64,000 nt of DNA, taken from contig OX388320.1 of NCBI GenBank assembly GCA_947579605.1, positions 2,976,001-3,040,000 on the forward strand. Reading direction: 5' to 3'. Within the stretch, counting starts at the first letter, position 1, and every line of letters begins with the position of its first letter. The stretch comes from Athripsodes cinereus (Eukaryota; Arthropoda; Insecta; Trichoptera; Leptoceridae). The notes under the pieces are model-generated. The model had not been told where the DNA came from. It ran no database searches and saw only the letters and a list, made by a program, of their open reading frames with translations. Position numbers and translations under genes: made by a program. Positions 12,101-25,600 of this stretch are shown piece after piece.

Positions 12101-13150
12101 TATGTGTATTCTCACAATTCATTAGTTTTTCTAACATTTATGTACCAAAATTCACTTTTTATTCTTCCATATTAATTAATTAAATAAAAAATAACAATTT
12201 ATTATAATTTTAATACTGTGATGATAATATTTGTGATGTACAAATTACTTGATTGGGACAAATATATGATTTGCGTAATTTTATGAATTTGTTTACTTAA
12301 TTGTGATAAACATGGATTATACATATTTCATGTTGAATAAGATAACATGCTGAGATTAAAACATTGGGATATTGCCCAAGTATGCATCTATTCAATTGAC
12401 ATTAAAATAGCAAGTAAAACTGTAGACTTTATCCCCATAGTTTTTTACTCATAGAACGCAAAGGCAATTTTTTTGAGTTATAATTCTTCCGTGAAGTTGG
12501 CTACAGTCTGCCATCTGCAAATGTCAATATATGTAGGTGAATCTCAAACATTTTGGAAAGGGATTTTTAGTCATAGTCATCTTTTTATTAATACTTGCTC
12601 TTAGGTAGACTACACAAAACACTTTTGTCCCTAAATCAGTACTGTCAATGTGATAATTTGAAGCAAAAAATAAATTTCCACCCGCTGTCAATTATTTGAC
12701 ATGCTATGAGTAAAATAATAATAAAAAAACACGACATACACAGGAGGTAATAATGTCAGTAAATAGAATAATAATATGTTATAGAGCACAATCAGCCTTT
12801 ATTTATCAATCCTTTATTTTAATTAATTAATAATAATAATAATAAACAATTTTAATTCAACTGTCCTTTTGTTTTATTGTCCTAGAGATGATACGAGGAT
12901 GTCTTTTGTTGAAACAAAAATATGGACAAAATATAAGAATGTTGTCGAGTGGTTGGTGACAATATAACAATAATTAAAACAGGCACAATATGTACTGTGT
13001 GATTTCATATTATTATTAGTAACATATCAGTACGCAAGTAAACACTGTTGTAAGCTTTCATCTCTCGTTTAATAATCATTATTTATTTAACTTTCTCTTT
13101 TATTTATTTAATAAAACTATTAATAAAATAAAATATTATTTATTTTTTTA
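9145..13150. other. AT-rich flank downstream of stardust, no gene recognised
   Basis: About 4 kb of very AT-rich DNA. Part may be stardust 3' UTR if a distal poly(A) site is used, but nothing in the sequence defines this. No transposon ends or protein similarity seen. Confidence 0.45.
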
Positions 13151-13153
13151 TAT

Positions 13154-13159
13154 TTTATT
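13154..13159 (-). promoter_or_regulatory. Candidate poly(A) signal of stardust
   Basis: On the minus strand this is AATAAA, the first such hexamer I find downstream of the stop codon. Its use would give a 3' UTR of roughly 340-370 nt. Further copies lie just beyond, so the choice is uncertain. Confidence 0.35.
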
Positions 13160-13498
13160 TCATTTTACCTTTATACTTTGTTTAAATTATGAACGAACGA
13201 TCGAACGAACAACATTTCATCTTCGTCGATATACATAATAATATCTAAATATCTTCAAGATATCTTCTTAACGTAAAATCACTATCTTTTTTATCTTTTC
13301 TTTCATTTCCTTGGACGATATTATTAATATTCCTATACACTCTGGTGTGATGCGAGCACTAGTGCACTATCCGGGCGTGGCGACACATTGGCTGTCACAT
13401 TCTGTCCTGTTGAGTATAACACATGATTCACTGTTGTATGGTTTAGCACTGCACAACGTGTGGCGAGCGTCTTTACAACTTATTGTGTTTACATAACG

Positions 13499-13681
13499 CT
13501 AGGTATGCTTGAGCCAGTGTGCTGGCACCCATTGTGGTTCCCTCTCTAGACTGTTGATCTCGGCTAGTAGTTGTGTATAAGCTCTCTGTGTGTCGTTATT
13601 GATTATGATCATATCAAACAGGTGACCCCATCTCAGTTCCATGTCCCTGGCTGTTGCGATGATTTCTTTTAATTCTTCCTC
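13499..13681 (-). CDS. sdt: sdt coding exon 13, C-terminus and stop
   Basis: Residues 643-702 and TAG at 13501-13499. [38 protein letters not shown] and the C-terminal [15 protein letters not shown] match the family's ending. Acceptor TTTCAG. Confidence 0.95.
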   Translation of the reverse strand, partial: EEELKEIIATARDMELRWGHLFDMIIINNDTQRAYTQLLAEINSLEREPQWVPAHWLKHT

Positions 13682-16600
13682 CTGAAATCATATACAAAAG
13701 TGTTCTTTAATTTTTATTCAGTAAGTCAAGTTATTTCAGTGAGTAAAGATGATTGCAGGTAATTGGTTTTGGCTATAGTTGTATCTAACGTTTATTTTTA
13801 AATATAAAATGATACTAAGTTGAATTTGTAATGTTTTGCTCCGCAAATAATTGACATAAGGTAAACAAGGGTAAATGTGAATTCGAGGTAAGTGTGAACT
13901 CTACACTTACAAGCTATATTAGGTTCACCAGATGAGTGAATTTTTTCTTTGTACATACATACCATCACGCCGCTTCCCTCGCGGGGTAGGCAGAAAGGAT
14001 CGAGGGCCACTCCCTTCTATCCTTGCACACATCTTTCGCTTCCGTCACTGTCATACAATTCCTCATGCATGCTCTCCTGTTCAACGTGCTCAACACGTGA
14101 CCGTCCTGTAGGATTTGATTTAAATGATCTTGCCATTTAATCCTCGGACGTCCACGTCTCCGAGCACCATTCCTCTCAGACAAATATATCTTCTTAGTCA
14201 TTCTGTCCTCATTCATTCTTTCCACGTGCCCAAACCATCTTAACTTATTTACATTCATCCTTGTTATTACACTAACTTTCATTCCACATTCCTTTTGTAT
14301 CTCACTGTTACGCACACGATCTCTCAGGCTTTTACCACACATCCTTCTCAGTGATCTCATTTCAACTGCATTTATGCCACTTTCATCCTTCTTTAACCAT
14401 GTCCACGTCTCACTTGCATACATAAGTGTTGGAACTAAGATAGCAGAGTGCACCAACCTTTTAGCTGTGGTGGATATGTTTCTATTTGCAATTATTGGTC
14501 GGATTGCACCATTTACCTTATTGCCAGCAACTTTTCTCCTTTCAATATCGCTTTCACACTTCCCATCTCTCGTGAACAAACTACCTAAGTACACACATTC
14601 GTCAACTTGCTCTAACACTTCATTGTCAATCATTACCTGGCATACTGTTCTCTCACTTCCTCTTTCAAACACCATGATTTTTGTCTTTTTTGCATTCATT
14701 CTCAATCCATTAATCGCACAATTTTCATACACACACGTCATCATTCGCTGTAGATCACTTTCACTTTCAGCCATCAATACCAAATCATCGGCATTTTGTA
14801 TGTAATATGTATTTTTTCTGTGTAACATTTTAATTGAATAAATAAATCTAAAAAAATAATATTCTGGATATAAAAACAGCTTACCACCGCTAGCTCTCTA
14901 TATTCAACCAATGTCAAGATAAAAAAGTTATCAAAAAATTTCTGGTGAAATCTGTATATATATTTTATTTCTTTATTATATAAAAAATATACCAAATTTT
15001 TAACAAGGATGAATATATCACTAGAAGGAACAAAGCAAGGACTACAACAATATGTTCATATGTCAATTCGCTTAAAAATCAATATAAAGTAATCTTTTTT
15101 AAATAATATTTATTTTACACTATTCTTGAAAATTTTAAATTTAGCTCGATTGCCAATATTCATCTCATAGCCATTGATCCCTCTTAATATTTTTATTACT
15201 GTAAAATCATTATATAAACTTACTTTATAAGCTTCTCCATTTCTTAATTTCTTCTGCCTCAACTTCTCAAGACTAGGAGGTGCCACCAGCACTGTGTAAG
15301 GCTTTAAGTCGGAGTTCCTCAACAGTTTGAGTGATTGAGGATGTAGATTTAATACACATATTTTACCAGAATTCACCACAGCTCTTATTGCTTCTAATGA
15401 TGTACCTGAAAACAATACAAGATCTTTGTAAATAATAATTTGGACACCTTTTGCTAGAGTTTACATACTGCACAGAGGTACAAAGCGTATTGGTAAGATA
15501 TATCATTTCACATTTACGGGTTTGTTAAAGGTAAAGTAATGAGTGAAGTAATAGATATGTGTGATGGTATTTTCAGCCTTACAAAATGTGTTGCCGTGTT
15601 ATTTTTTGGAGATGAGCGAGATCAAGACCATCAGCGAAAGACGATTTATCCAACATTATCCACAGGGTAAAGAAAAAAAACACTTATTGAGTTATCTCGA
15701 TCTCGCAGTCAGGGCTTTGGAAATATAGCATTTAGTATTGGAACAAGCTGCCTCTGGGTCTGCGAGAGGAGGTGAATAGAGAGAGCGCCAGAAGGAAGCG
15801 GAAAAAACATATTTTAGATGGGAGCTTCAGAAGATTGACATACAATATGACACCCTTGAAGTCACATTTTGAGTAAATGGCGCTTTACAAATTGTCTGCA
15901 AAATATTACAATTCAATGTACAGAAAGTGAGTTTATTACTTTATTGCAATATCTTTCAAATTACAAACTCTAAGTCTATTTATTGTCATTTCATTAAAAG
16001 AAAAATAAAAAAACGTCGAACTCTAAAATTCAGATGACATACACTAGTTGTTTGAGTACGTAATAGAAACAAAAACTTAGAAATTAAACAGCATTTGTTC
16101 ATAGAATATTAAAAAAGTTTTTGAATGATGAAAATAACAAGAAAGAAATGATTAATTCTTTACCATAATAAGCTTTTTCATATTCTCCATGTTCAACAAA
16201 CTTCCTATTTAGTATATCTGCCTCGAACTGTGTTCTAGAGATAAAGTGATAGTCTTGGCCGGGTACTTCATTCTCTTTCCTAGGGCGGGATGTGTCTGGA
16301 AAAAAGAAACAGATTATCAATATTCATTTTCTATTACTTTAGTAACTAGACATTTTAAAATATTTCACACAATAGTTTTCTAAGATAAACATTTTTATTT
16401 CGTCCGCAAGATTTCTGACAGTCTGAATTGATCCTTTTTCATAATAAACCAATGTAATAGGAAGAGGTGATTCTAATGATGCAGAATCAGTACTAGTTGC
16501 TGCTTTGTGCTCTGGAGAGGGAGTGTTGAAGAGAGAAAGAAAAAGGTTTAAATGACTTACGAGGTACAGCTGCTGCAAATCTCGAGCTATCTTCCATAAG

Positions 16601-19600
16601 TCTCTGTCTTAATTCATGCCTTCCTATGTTGGGAGGTCCTATGAGAACTATGGGCCTCTTGTGAGAAGCTCTTGGATAGTAAAGTCCTACTTCTTCATAC
16701 GTTAAGATCTCATCACTTTCATATTCTGGAAATAAAAATAAAATACATTACATTACTTCTAGAATTAAAATATATTTTGTAGTGTAAAAAGAAAAAATAT
16801 TAATTATTGGACGAAACGTCGAAAATTAATCCATATCTTATTGAAAAGATACACCTATGTGTGAACTGTCAAGGAAACATGGTAATCGGTAGCTTGATAG
16901 TAGATTTGAGGAATTTCCATAATAAAAAAATAAATATATTATATTAAGTGCAGTGACAAAGTTTGGAAATCTTTGGGTTTTTGATAAATGCTAAACAATA
17001 GCTTGTATCATGAATGTGGACTGGGTACACAGCAGGATTCAAACCATAAATTTTCCACACAAAATTTCAAGGCTATTTAATGTGTTAGCTATTATAATAT
17101 AAAATAGTATACCATCAGGTCCCGTAGTAGCGTAGAGAGGATATCCCGCCTCACTGGATGCCTTCTTACTCTTCTTCTTCCTTGGTGGTTTCCTGGCACA
17201 TAATAAAGTGCCTCCTTTCCGTGGTTTATCCCTAGCTGCTGCTTCGCCTTGTAATGAAAGTTTCATTGATTCACGCCTGGAAATATAAAGTTAATGTTAA
17301 AAATATGATGTAGGTATTAAGTTTTTTTAATGATTTACAGCTCAGAAAATAAAAGCAAGTGAACCAATGCTAGAAATTAAAGTAAAAGAGCTATTTTTTT
17401 ATAGTATTAGAACAAAAATAGTAAAATTACATAATTTATTGTATAAATTGAAACAAGTGTTTTGTTTGGTTGGTAAGAAGTCAAAAGATGTCTCTGTCAC
17501 GTTATTCAAAGATGTGGAATGATCAATGGACATTCACTATAACAATGACAATAATTTTTCTGTGAAAATACTTTGTACAAAAGGCGTAAAGAACGTCGTC
17601 TTGGTTTAAAGCTTGAGAGATTTTTCAAAGCGAGCTTATGCTTCAATTTATACAAACTTAGCACTCACAATCATAAACTGAATCTTTATACATTTATCTC
17701 AATAAGTAATATTAATTTATTTATTTACATTTTTATACGGCAGAGCCTTTTACATGTTAGATAAAAAAAAACAATAACAATTTGTCAGACGATGACAAAA
17801 ATATAGCTTGTGTGCAAATAAATTGATTATAAATTATATACCTAAATATTCCTGAATAAAACTTAATTGATAGGTAGAAAAAATAATTGAAACTGAAATG
17901 ATAGTCCAACAATAAAAAAATGAGAAATGAGTCTGTTAAAATAATAAACAGTCAAAAGAAAATGTCAGTTATGCATTTTGAGTCAAGAAATAAAATTAGA
18001 AAGGTGGTAAATTACACGAAGAAATTATTTTGGTTACATATGAAAATTGTTTGAGATGAGCGCTATACATACTGGTGTTGGAATGCCTGACTGGGTATAA
18101 GGCCAGCCAGGGTCTGGTCTTCCTCTCCTTCCCTGAAGGCCTGCCACCAGTTGGGATCCTCTCTGCTTATCACATGCAACACATCTCCCTTTTGAAAACT
18201 TATACCTGCAACAAACATAACACCATGTTATACCAATTTGTATCTTAATAGCGAAATGAATAAATAAATTGCCAAACAATTTTCGTATACACGTATACAC
18301 ATTCATATATATATTTCAGCCAAAAGTTGCGCATATTGCACAGGGATTTCTACTGAACAAATTTTGCCACACTTCATTATTTATATTTTATACTAAATAG
18401 CTTGAGCTAAAAAATAAACTTCATAGCATATTTTTTTTTATAATAATAATAACTAGACAACTTTTTTAAGATGCGTCGTTTTGTGGAAAAACCACCGCAA
18501 GGGCCCATTCAAGAATCATAACACCTCCTGAACAATAGGGTTTTACTAGGGTTTAAGATAATATGAGTTGCATTATTCACCTAATTCTCTACATGGAATG
18601 TAAATATCTTCTTCAGGATCATAATCAAAGTGTGCCTTCACATGGAGGACATTGGTGTCTCTTGGTCTGGCCCTAGGGACTCCAGGGATAACTGCGGGCA
18701 CCACTAGGAATGTCAAGGTACCCGACATACCACTCAGTAGCTCGCATACTTCATTTACAGATTTCCCTCGCATTTCTATACCATTTACTTCTAGCACCTG
18801 AAAAAACAATACAATAAATTAGTTAAAATAAAAAACTTTTATAAAGTGGGACTAATGAGCTGTGAACTGGCTTTCCTCAGAAATTTAAATCTATTTAACA
18901 AACATTTCCACCAGGTATTGTTGTCAACAATCTTAACTATAACACATAAATTTAGAGGTGGTGGGTATAAAAAACTATCTCTATCATACTTATAAGCCCT
19001 TTAAGACTTAGATGGTTACAAAAGTGTTTTTTCAATCATTATCTATCTATACTTTCACGCCATATTTAAAGTGGGGTAGGCAGGTAATTATCACTGCACA
19101 TTATTTAAATATGACAAGCTAATTATCTTCTGCACATCATAAAGAGCAACTCTGCATTGCGCATTGATACAGTCTCATTTTGCAAATAAGATCAACTTTC
19201 TACAAATTTAAATAAAGTTGTGATAGAAGAAAATGTTTTTATAATAGTTTACCTCATCTCCTTCATGCAGGGACCCTGACTTTTCTGCAGCTCCTCCCCT
19301 CACTACTCTTCCTATAATCACAGCCTCTCCTTCATTTCTTACAGTGGCACCTGGAATAATAATTAAATATTAATAATTGACATAAAACTCAACTAAGCAT
19401 ACTACTCTATTAAAAATTGATTTGAAAAACTCATAAAAGTTTTTTTATATGCTCAGAATTGAGTTTATCTTAATTAACTTTCAATTCTATTTCAAATTAT
19501 TTACTAATATAAACAAAATTTACTTTCACGTCAATCAGTTTTCACAATTATTATTCAAGCTCATTTTACTCTTTAACATAGTAACATAAATTGTTGATTG

Positions 19601-22600
19601 TTAATCTGGTCCATCGGATGTATTACTTGACTACCTGCCCAATATCTGTTCATATAAATGTTGGTCAATGATTGTCGGGTAAACCATATCTAGTTTTACT
19701 ATACGATGTTTACCCGTGGATGCTGGTGCCATTTTCAAGGTATGAATGACCGATGCAGCGTGTGAATATGTAGTAACAATTGATATTTACTAGACATGCA
19801 CATGCTGCAACAGTTAGTATTTTATAAATTACCTACAATGCACTTACACACATCATTTATTTCATACCTTAAATGAGCAATGTGTGCAGAAGTGTAATAA
19901 AACCAGACATGGCTTACCCGAAAAACATTGACCAACATTAGAAGAAGCTCGTCATAAAAACTTACAATCCAAGTTTAACTAGGGGCTAAAATATATGCCT
20001 TACAAACGAGGTTGTGAATTTGGTTTCCAAAATAGATAGAATATTTCTGTTTGCTCTTGTATCCAGTCGGATATTGAAGTAGGTACATAAAAATCTTATT
20101 GGACATCTGTTTCATATAATAAATAATCACATAAAATTCTCGTAGTCAAATTTGTGACAATCACAAGTGTTTTCAAAATTTTATAATAGTTAAATAAAAA
20201 TAATAGGAGCCCTCGAGATCATCATATCTAATATATAGTTTGAAAGTATGTAGTATATTTATGTTACCTAGTGGTTCATTGGTCTTCTCTATTTTGATGA
20301 TGTTGATATGTTCCCCTGCCTCCACGTCATGCAGATCTCCTGAGGGTAGAGATAGAGGCGTCTGTTCTAGGGGTACTATGTGACTCACATTGTTGTTGCT
20401 TATTATATGATTCTGGAAAACAAACATAACATGATATAATGAAAATAGTAAAAATAATACTTGTATCATTACATATTGGTTTATCTGTCTGTAGATATCA
20501 TCAATACATATTCCACAAATAGACTAGTGATACATTCAGTTTGTTTGTTCAAAACCAGATTATTTTTTTTTTAAATGTACTGCTCATAGAAAAATAACAT
20601 TAAAAAAATTATGTTTATAAAATATATCTCACTGATAAATTTCATATTCCGTTTTTCTATCAGTTATATGATCAAAATATTTTAAAATATTTAACAAGTC
20701 CTTCATAGAATATTTAAGTTTAGTAAGGATCTTTCTTCGAATAAACCATTACTTAAAAGAAAATACTTTAAGAAATGCTGTTCTTGTTATCAAACACTTG
20801 GTTCCCTTTGATTTTTGTGGTTTTTAAATTGGACCTGAAATGAACTGATTATCGTTTCCTAACATCATCCAATTTTCTTTGTCCTGAATTGTCCAATGAT
20901 CTTCTACCTTTGAATTTATTTTCAGAAAATATCCAAACCATTCTCATAATATTCAACATTGAAGAGAGACCTAAATCATACCCAGGTATCTCAGGAGTCG
21001 TAGACTACAATTTATTTGCGCATTCAAGTCAAAAATATCCTCATGGGCGAGCCATTGGGCAGGCCTGAAGGGCCGACTAGCCGAAACCGTCGTCATGGGA
21101 ATCTTTTATACTTACAACTACTCTCTCTTCAATGTCAATTTTTTTGACTATTTTATTAAGTTATAGTATTAAATATCCATTATAAATAAGTTAAATTACC
21201 TTATGTGGTGTGGTTTCGGCACTTGTGACTCTGCACATGGACGTTGGATCCAACAGAGTAGCAGCCTGATCATGTGCTAGCAGTAAGGCTTCCATCCAGT
21301 CTCCTCCCACCAGAGAACATAGTTCTGCGGCTGCAGGACTTGTACTGTTGGCTAATACCTCCATGCACTAAAACAAACAACCATAAAAAATATTTATTTA
21401 TGTATTCCTCATTGTACATTATTGAGGAACCTTAAAGCATTTTTGGTGTTTGTGGATGTATGGGTATCTCGTTGGGAGCTTCTGCGTCGGCCGGGTTCAC
21501 CCCCGCCTGACGCGGGAGAGTCTTAGGGTTGGTTTTTGCCCTTTGTGGCGTTGGCGCGATAGTGAACTCGTTTTCTCGTTGTATCGTCCTGTCTCCCTTG
21601 GTGGAGAGTAGGTTTGGGAGGTATGTCCCTTTTGGGAGGGTTTAATGTTTTCACACCATTCGGCACTGGTGATTCTCGGGCTCGCGCCTTCTGAACGCCA
21701 AATAACAAGTTTCTGGACACCTCACTTCGGCTTTTGTTACTCAGCAATTTTTATATAGCATATTTACTCGATGTTATCTACCTTATATTAATTGTACTTT
21801 ATTTGGTCCTGTTTTATGCTTTTTTTTTATATAATTTTGTATTTTTTTTTTTTTATTCAATAAAATAAACATACTTTCAAAAGGGGCATTGAAGAGAGTG
21901 TAGTTTAAAAGATTCCCACGACGGCGGTTTTAGCCGGTCGGTCCTTCAGACCTGCCCAATGGCCCGCCCGTGAGGACAATTTTGGTTTGAATGTGCGGAT
22001 AAATAGGAGTCTATGACTCCTGAAATATCCGGGTGTGAGGTGGGTCTCTCTTCAATGTACATTATTGAATATTTTCAAAATTTTGCAACAAAAGCTGAGT
22101 TGATGTGTCCATAAACTTCTTTTAATTTTATTGTAATCTAAGTTGAGGAAACACTTTTGCTTATTTTTTGTATGCATATTGGCTAGAGGGACATCGAAGG
22201 AGTGTAGTCATAGGAGTATTTTGGCCAATGTCTTCAGTGTGGACAAGATTTGTAATGTGTAGAATTTCAGATAAATGGAAGTCCCCAGACATCTGCGGTA
22301 TCCAAGCGGATGGTGGGTCTCTGTCAATGTACATTTATTACAAGCAATTTACACTTAGACCAGCAGCATGTAATAAAAACTGCCCTCTTCGTACCAGAAA
22401 AATTAAGACATTCAGGACGGGTAGCAAACCTCATTGCTGAATCTAAGATGTTATTTATTTTATTTATTTTTATTTATTTTTGTGTGTGTATAGTGTTCTC
22501 ACATCTTTAGCAGTGTTGGTGGCATGTCTATCCACAGGGAGAGGAAGTGGTTTGGCCCTGGCTACAGCAGCTGCCTGAAGAGCCAGTACCCCGGCCACCT

Positions 22601-25600
22601 GAGGCCCTCGCAGTCTCCTGGCGGCTGTGGCAAGCCTTGCACTGAGCGCAGATGCCCCAGCTGCACCAAGAGCCTGTTGCAAACGGTTGAGAGCTGCTTG
22701 AAGATCACTATAGTCTGAAATTAGAAATAACATTTCTTTATAATTACACTTCTTTGTATTGGAAAGACATTGTATTTTTTGAATTGTAAAGGTTCTTTTA
22801 TGACTTTGTAAAGATGTACTTTGTTATGATGTGCAATACTAAGGTTATTATTTTTTTCATAATTAAATTTATTTTAATATATTTATTGAAGAGGTCCTTT
22901 TACGGCTTTGTCGGGATGTACTTTGTTATGATGTGCAATAGTTAAGTAGGTATAAATAAGAAAGAGAAAAACCATTAATCATAATAATTATTATCCAGTG
23001 AAACAGCGTAACATTGTTATTATTAATTTTGGGACACGTTTTCTGAAAAAAATAGTACAGCATTACTAGTCTATACCGTATAGGTCAGTACACTCATTTT
23101 GGCTACAAGTATAATATATCAATTGAAACCATAAAAAAAATCAGTGAAAAATACATGATCCAGTTGACTACTTGTAGCTACCGCTAATAAAAGCCATGTA
23201 CCGTACTATACCTGCAGTCAATGTACTTGACAATAATATTGTCATTTGACAAAAGCATAATGTTATTAACAAATGAATTCCACAGCAGTGAAACAAAACA
23301 ATCACGATATAATATCATACATACGTAATTGTGACAACAAATATAATATATACAGTTGGAAAACAAAAGATGAACAATTTATTTGTCAGACAATGTACCT
23401 ACAAATGAAAACTGTGATGCAAATGACATTACAATCCTATGAAATGTATCTAATAAATATTTTCATCTGTTCACATGTATGCATGTACGTACATGCATAT
23501 TTATGTATCTATATCTATACATACATATATGTTCTACTTTTATTTATCATTTTTTTCCAGTTTGGCTGGAAGAGATCGCTTATGCGAAGCCCGCCTTTTG
23601 GTCCTTTTTACAACTTAATATTTTGTCAATACAGTTTTTATTTATTTTTTACGTGTGTGAACCTAGTTGTAAGTACTTTTTTGTTGTAAATTTGCATATT
23701 TCTTTATAATCTTCTGAGCGAAATACTGTTTCTAGTAAATAAAAAAGTATTTTGAAAAAACTATTTCGAAATGTACGCATGTTTGTGGACATAATTATAT
23801 AGCCGCCCAGTTAACTGATGGCTAGACATTCGGTTGAATAACTAGACCTTTCCTTGAATTGCAAACGCTCAAAACTAATGTAGTCTATGTAAACTTACAT
23901 CCTTTGAACGTATTTCTGGATGATAAAATTATATATTATGAATCTTATTCATTAGATAAGTAAACATTTAGAGATTATGACACTATTTTTATTTATTTGT
24001 GTATTCATTCTTTACTGTACAGAAGGCGAATTTATCGCAAAGGCGGGATCTCTTTCAACTAATCCAAAAATGTGTAGGCCTAGTCAAAACACATTTTAGC
24101 ATTACGTTTTCGTTCGAATGTAGACGACATTGCGAGAACGTGTCAATTTTCGTAGCTACTTGTGTATGTAGCTTCGAAAATTGACACGTTCTCGCAATGT
24201 CGTCTACATTCGAACGAAAGCGTAACTCGGAAATGTGTTTTGACTACGGCCCCACGGCCCATTTACCTCCAACTAGTGTAATTTGGTTAAAAAAAAAAAC
24301 TATTAAATTCATTTCACAAGATTTTGTAATTAAAGAAAATATCGTAATACAGCGATTAAAATTGCGAATTGCAAATATTAAAATTCACGAAAAAAATGTT
24401 TTTTTGATAGACTGACGTGATTGGTATCTACTGCTCTCTGAGCGGGTTTAAAGATAGTAATGAATGTATATTTCTCTTTCTGTTCAACGGAAGTGACAGT
24501 ATAATTGTTTCTATTTACTGTTTACATTTTGTTATGTATGTATGTACTATATAGGTAGGTACTGTATATGTTTACAGATGAGAATGCATTTGTTCATCCG
24601 TTTCATACATATTCCGGCCAAATAAATCTATACTATGTATGAATGTGTACGAATACTATCACACATTCTCTCCCATCTGACTCATTTGAAAATCACTCAC
24701 AGACATCTGATTTACTAAGCAATGTCTGAAATTCAGTTACTTTATCTCAATCAAATTCAGATGTTTATCGGAAAATTAAGATGTCAGTCTATTAGGATAT
24801 ACCTGTCTGAAAGAAAGTGTGTGAGGAAGCGTGGGCGTCCGAGAACTACGTGGCTTGATCACGTGAATCAAGGACGGCCGTGTGTTGAGTAAGAGGAACT
24901 GACGTGCGTGCATGAGTGATTGTATGAATGTGGAGGAAGCGAAGGAAGTGTGTAAGGATATATCTATTTAGCGTTCCGTTCCCTCTGACTACCCCACTTG
25001 GGACACGGAGTGAGGGTATAGTATAAGATGTCATTTTTTTAATAACCTTCACCAATGATGGTGTTCTTGGTCAGTCGAATAACAAGGATATTGTGACAAC
25101 TATCGAAACCGTTATTTGACTAGGTCTTTTTCTATGTTATTACTATTAAGATGTGAGCAAACGTGACAGTATCCAGTTATAGATTTCGATATATAACTAA
25201 ACATTTCACACACTCTTAAAACGATTAGTTTACTGATGCTCAACAACAAAATAATAAGTCATTTATCGAAAAGAATAAATTGTTGACTCACCGATAACTT
25301 TGTAGACATCATCCGTGTGAGGTCCCAGTGACACTTCATCATCCGAATAAGCATCGTTGACGAAGCCACTTTGCGCCACACCCCTTCCTCTGGACCTGGC
25401 TGGCGACGTATCCAACTGTCGGCTGGTGTCCTCCAAAGCTTGCAATTTACGGGAGTCCCGCAAGGAGTTGCGCAGGAACTCATTCTGAGCAGCGATTCTC
25501 TCCTCTTCCTCCTTTCTTTTACGAATTTGTTCCTGAAAAGAAAAGAGAAAGATTTATTAGCAACTGAATCCATAATTTTCAAAGTTAAATTAAAGGAGAT

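Noticed and set aside
13311..13496. 61-codon plus-strand open frame
   Set aside because: Antisense to the stardust 3' UTR right next to the stop codon; no motif or family.
14374..14805. 143-codon plus-strand open frame
   Set aside because: Antisense shadow of the LINE fragment 13965-14828; no motif of its own.
16561..16725. Active guanylate kinase
   Set aside because: The P-loop reads GPPNIGR with the catalytic lysine missing, and the domain sits behind L27, PDZ and SH3 as in non-catalytic MAGUKs.
18034..18306. 90-codon minus-strand open frame over sdt exon 8
   Set aside because: Wrong frame. The SH3 residues are in the other minus-strand frame, bounded by GCAG and GTATGT, and join in phase with neighbouring exons.
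22168..22718. Plus-strand open frames in sdt exon 3 and intron 3
   Set aside because: They are shadows of exon 3 and of repeats C and D.
24480..24800. Extra exon of stardust in intron 2
   Set aside because: No open segment with both splice sites and matching phase; exons 2 and 3 already join with the conserved VYKVIDYSDLQ sequence.
24846..25055. Minus-strand 69-codon open frame
   Set aside because: Complement of the plus-strand LINE relic, whose [11 protein letters not shown] motif gives the true orientation.
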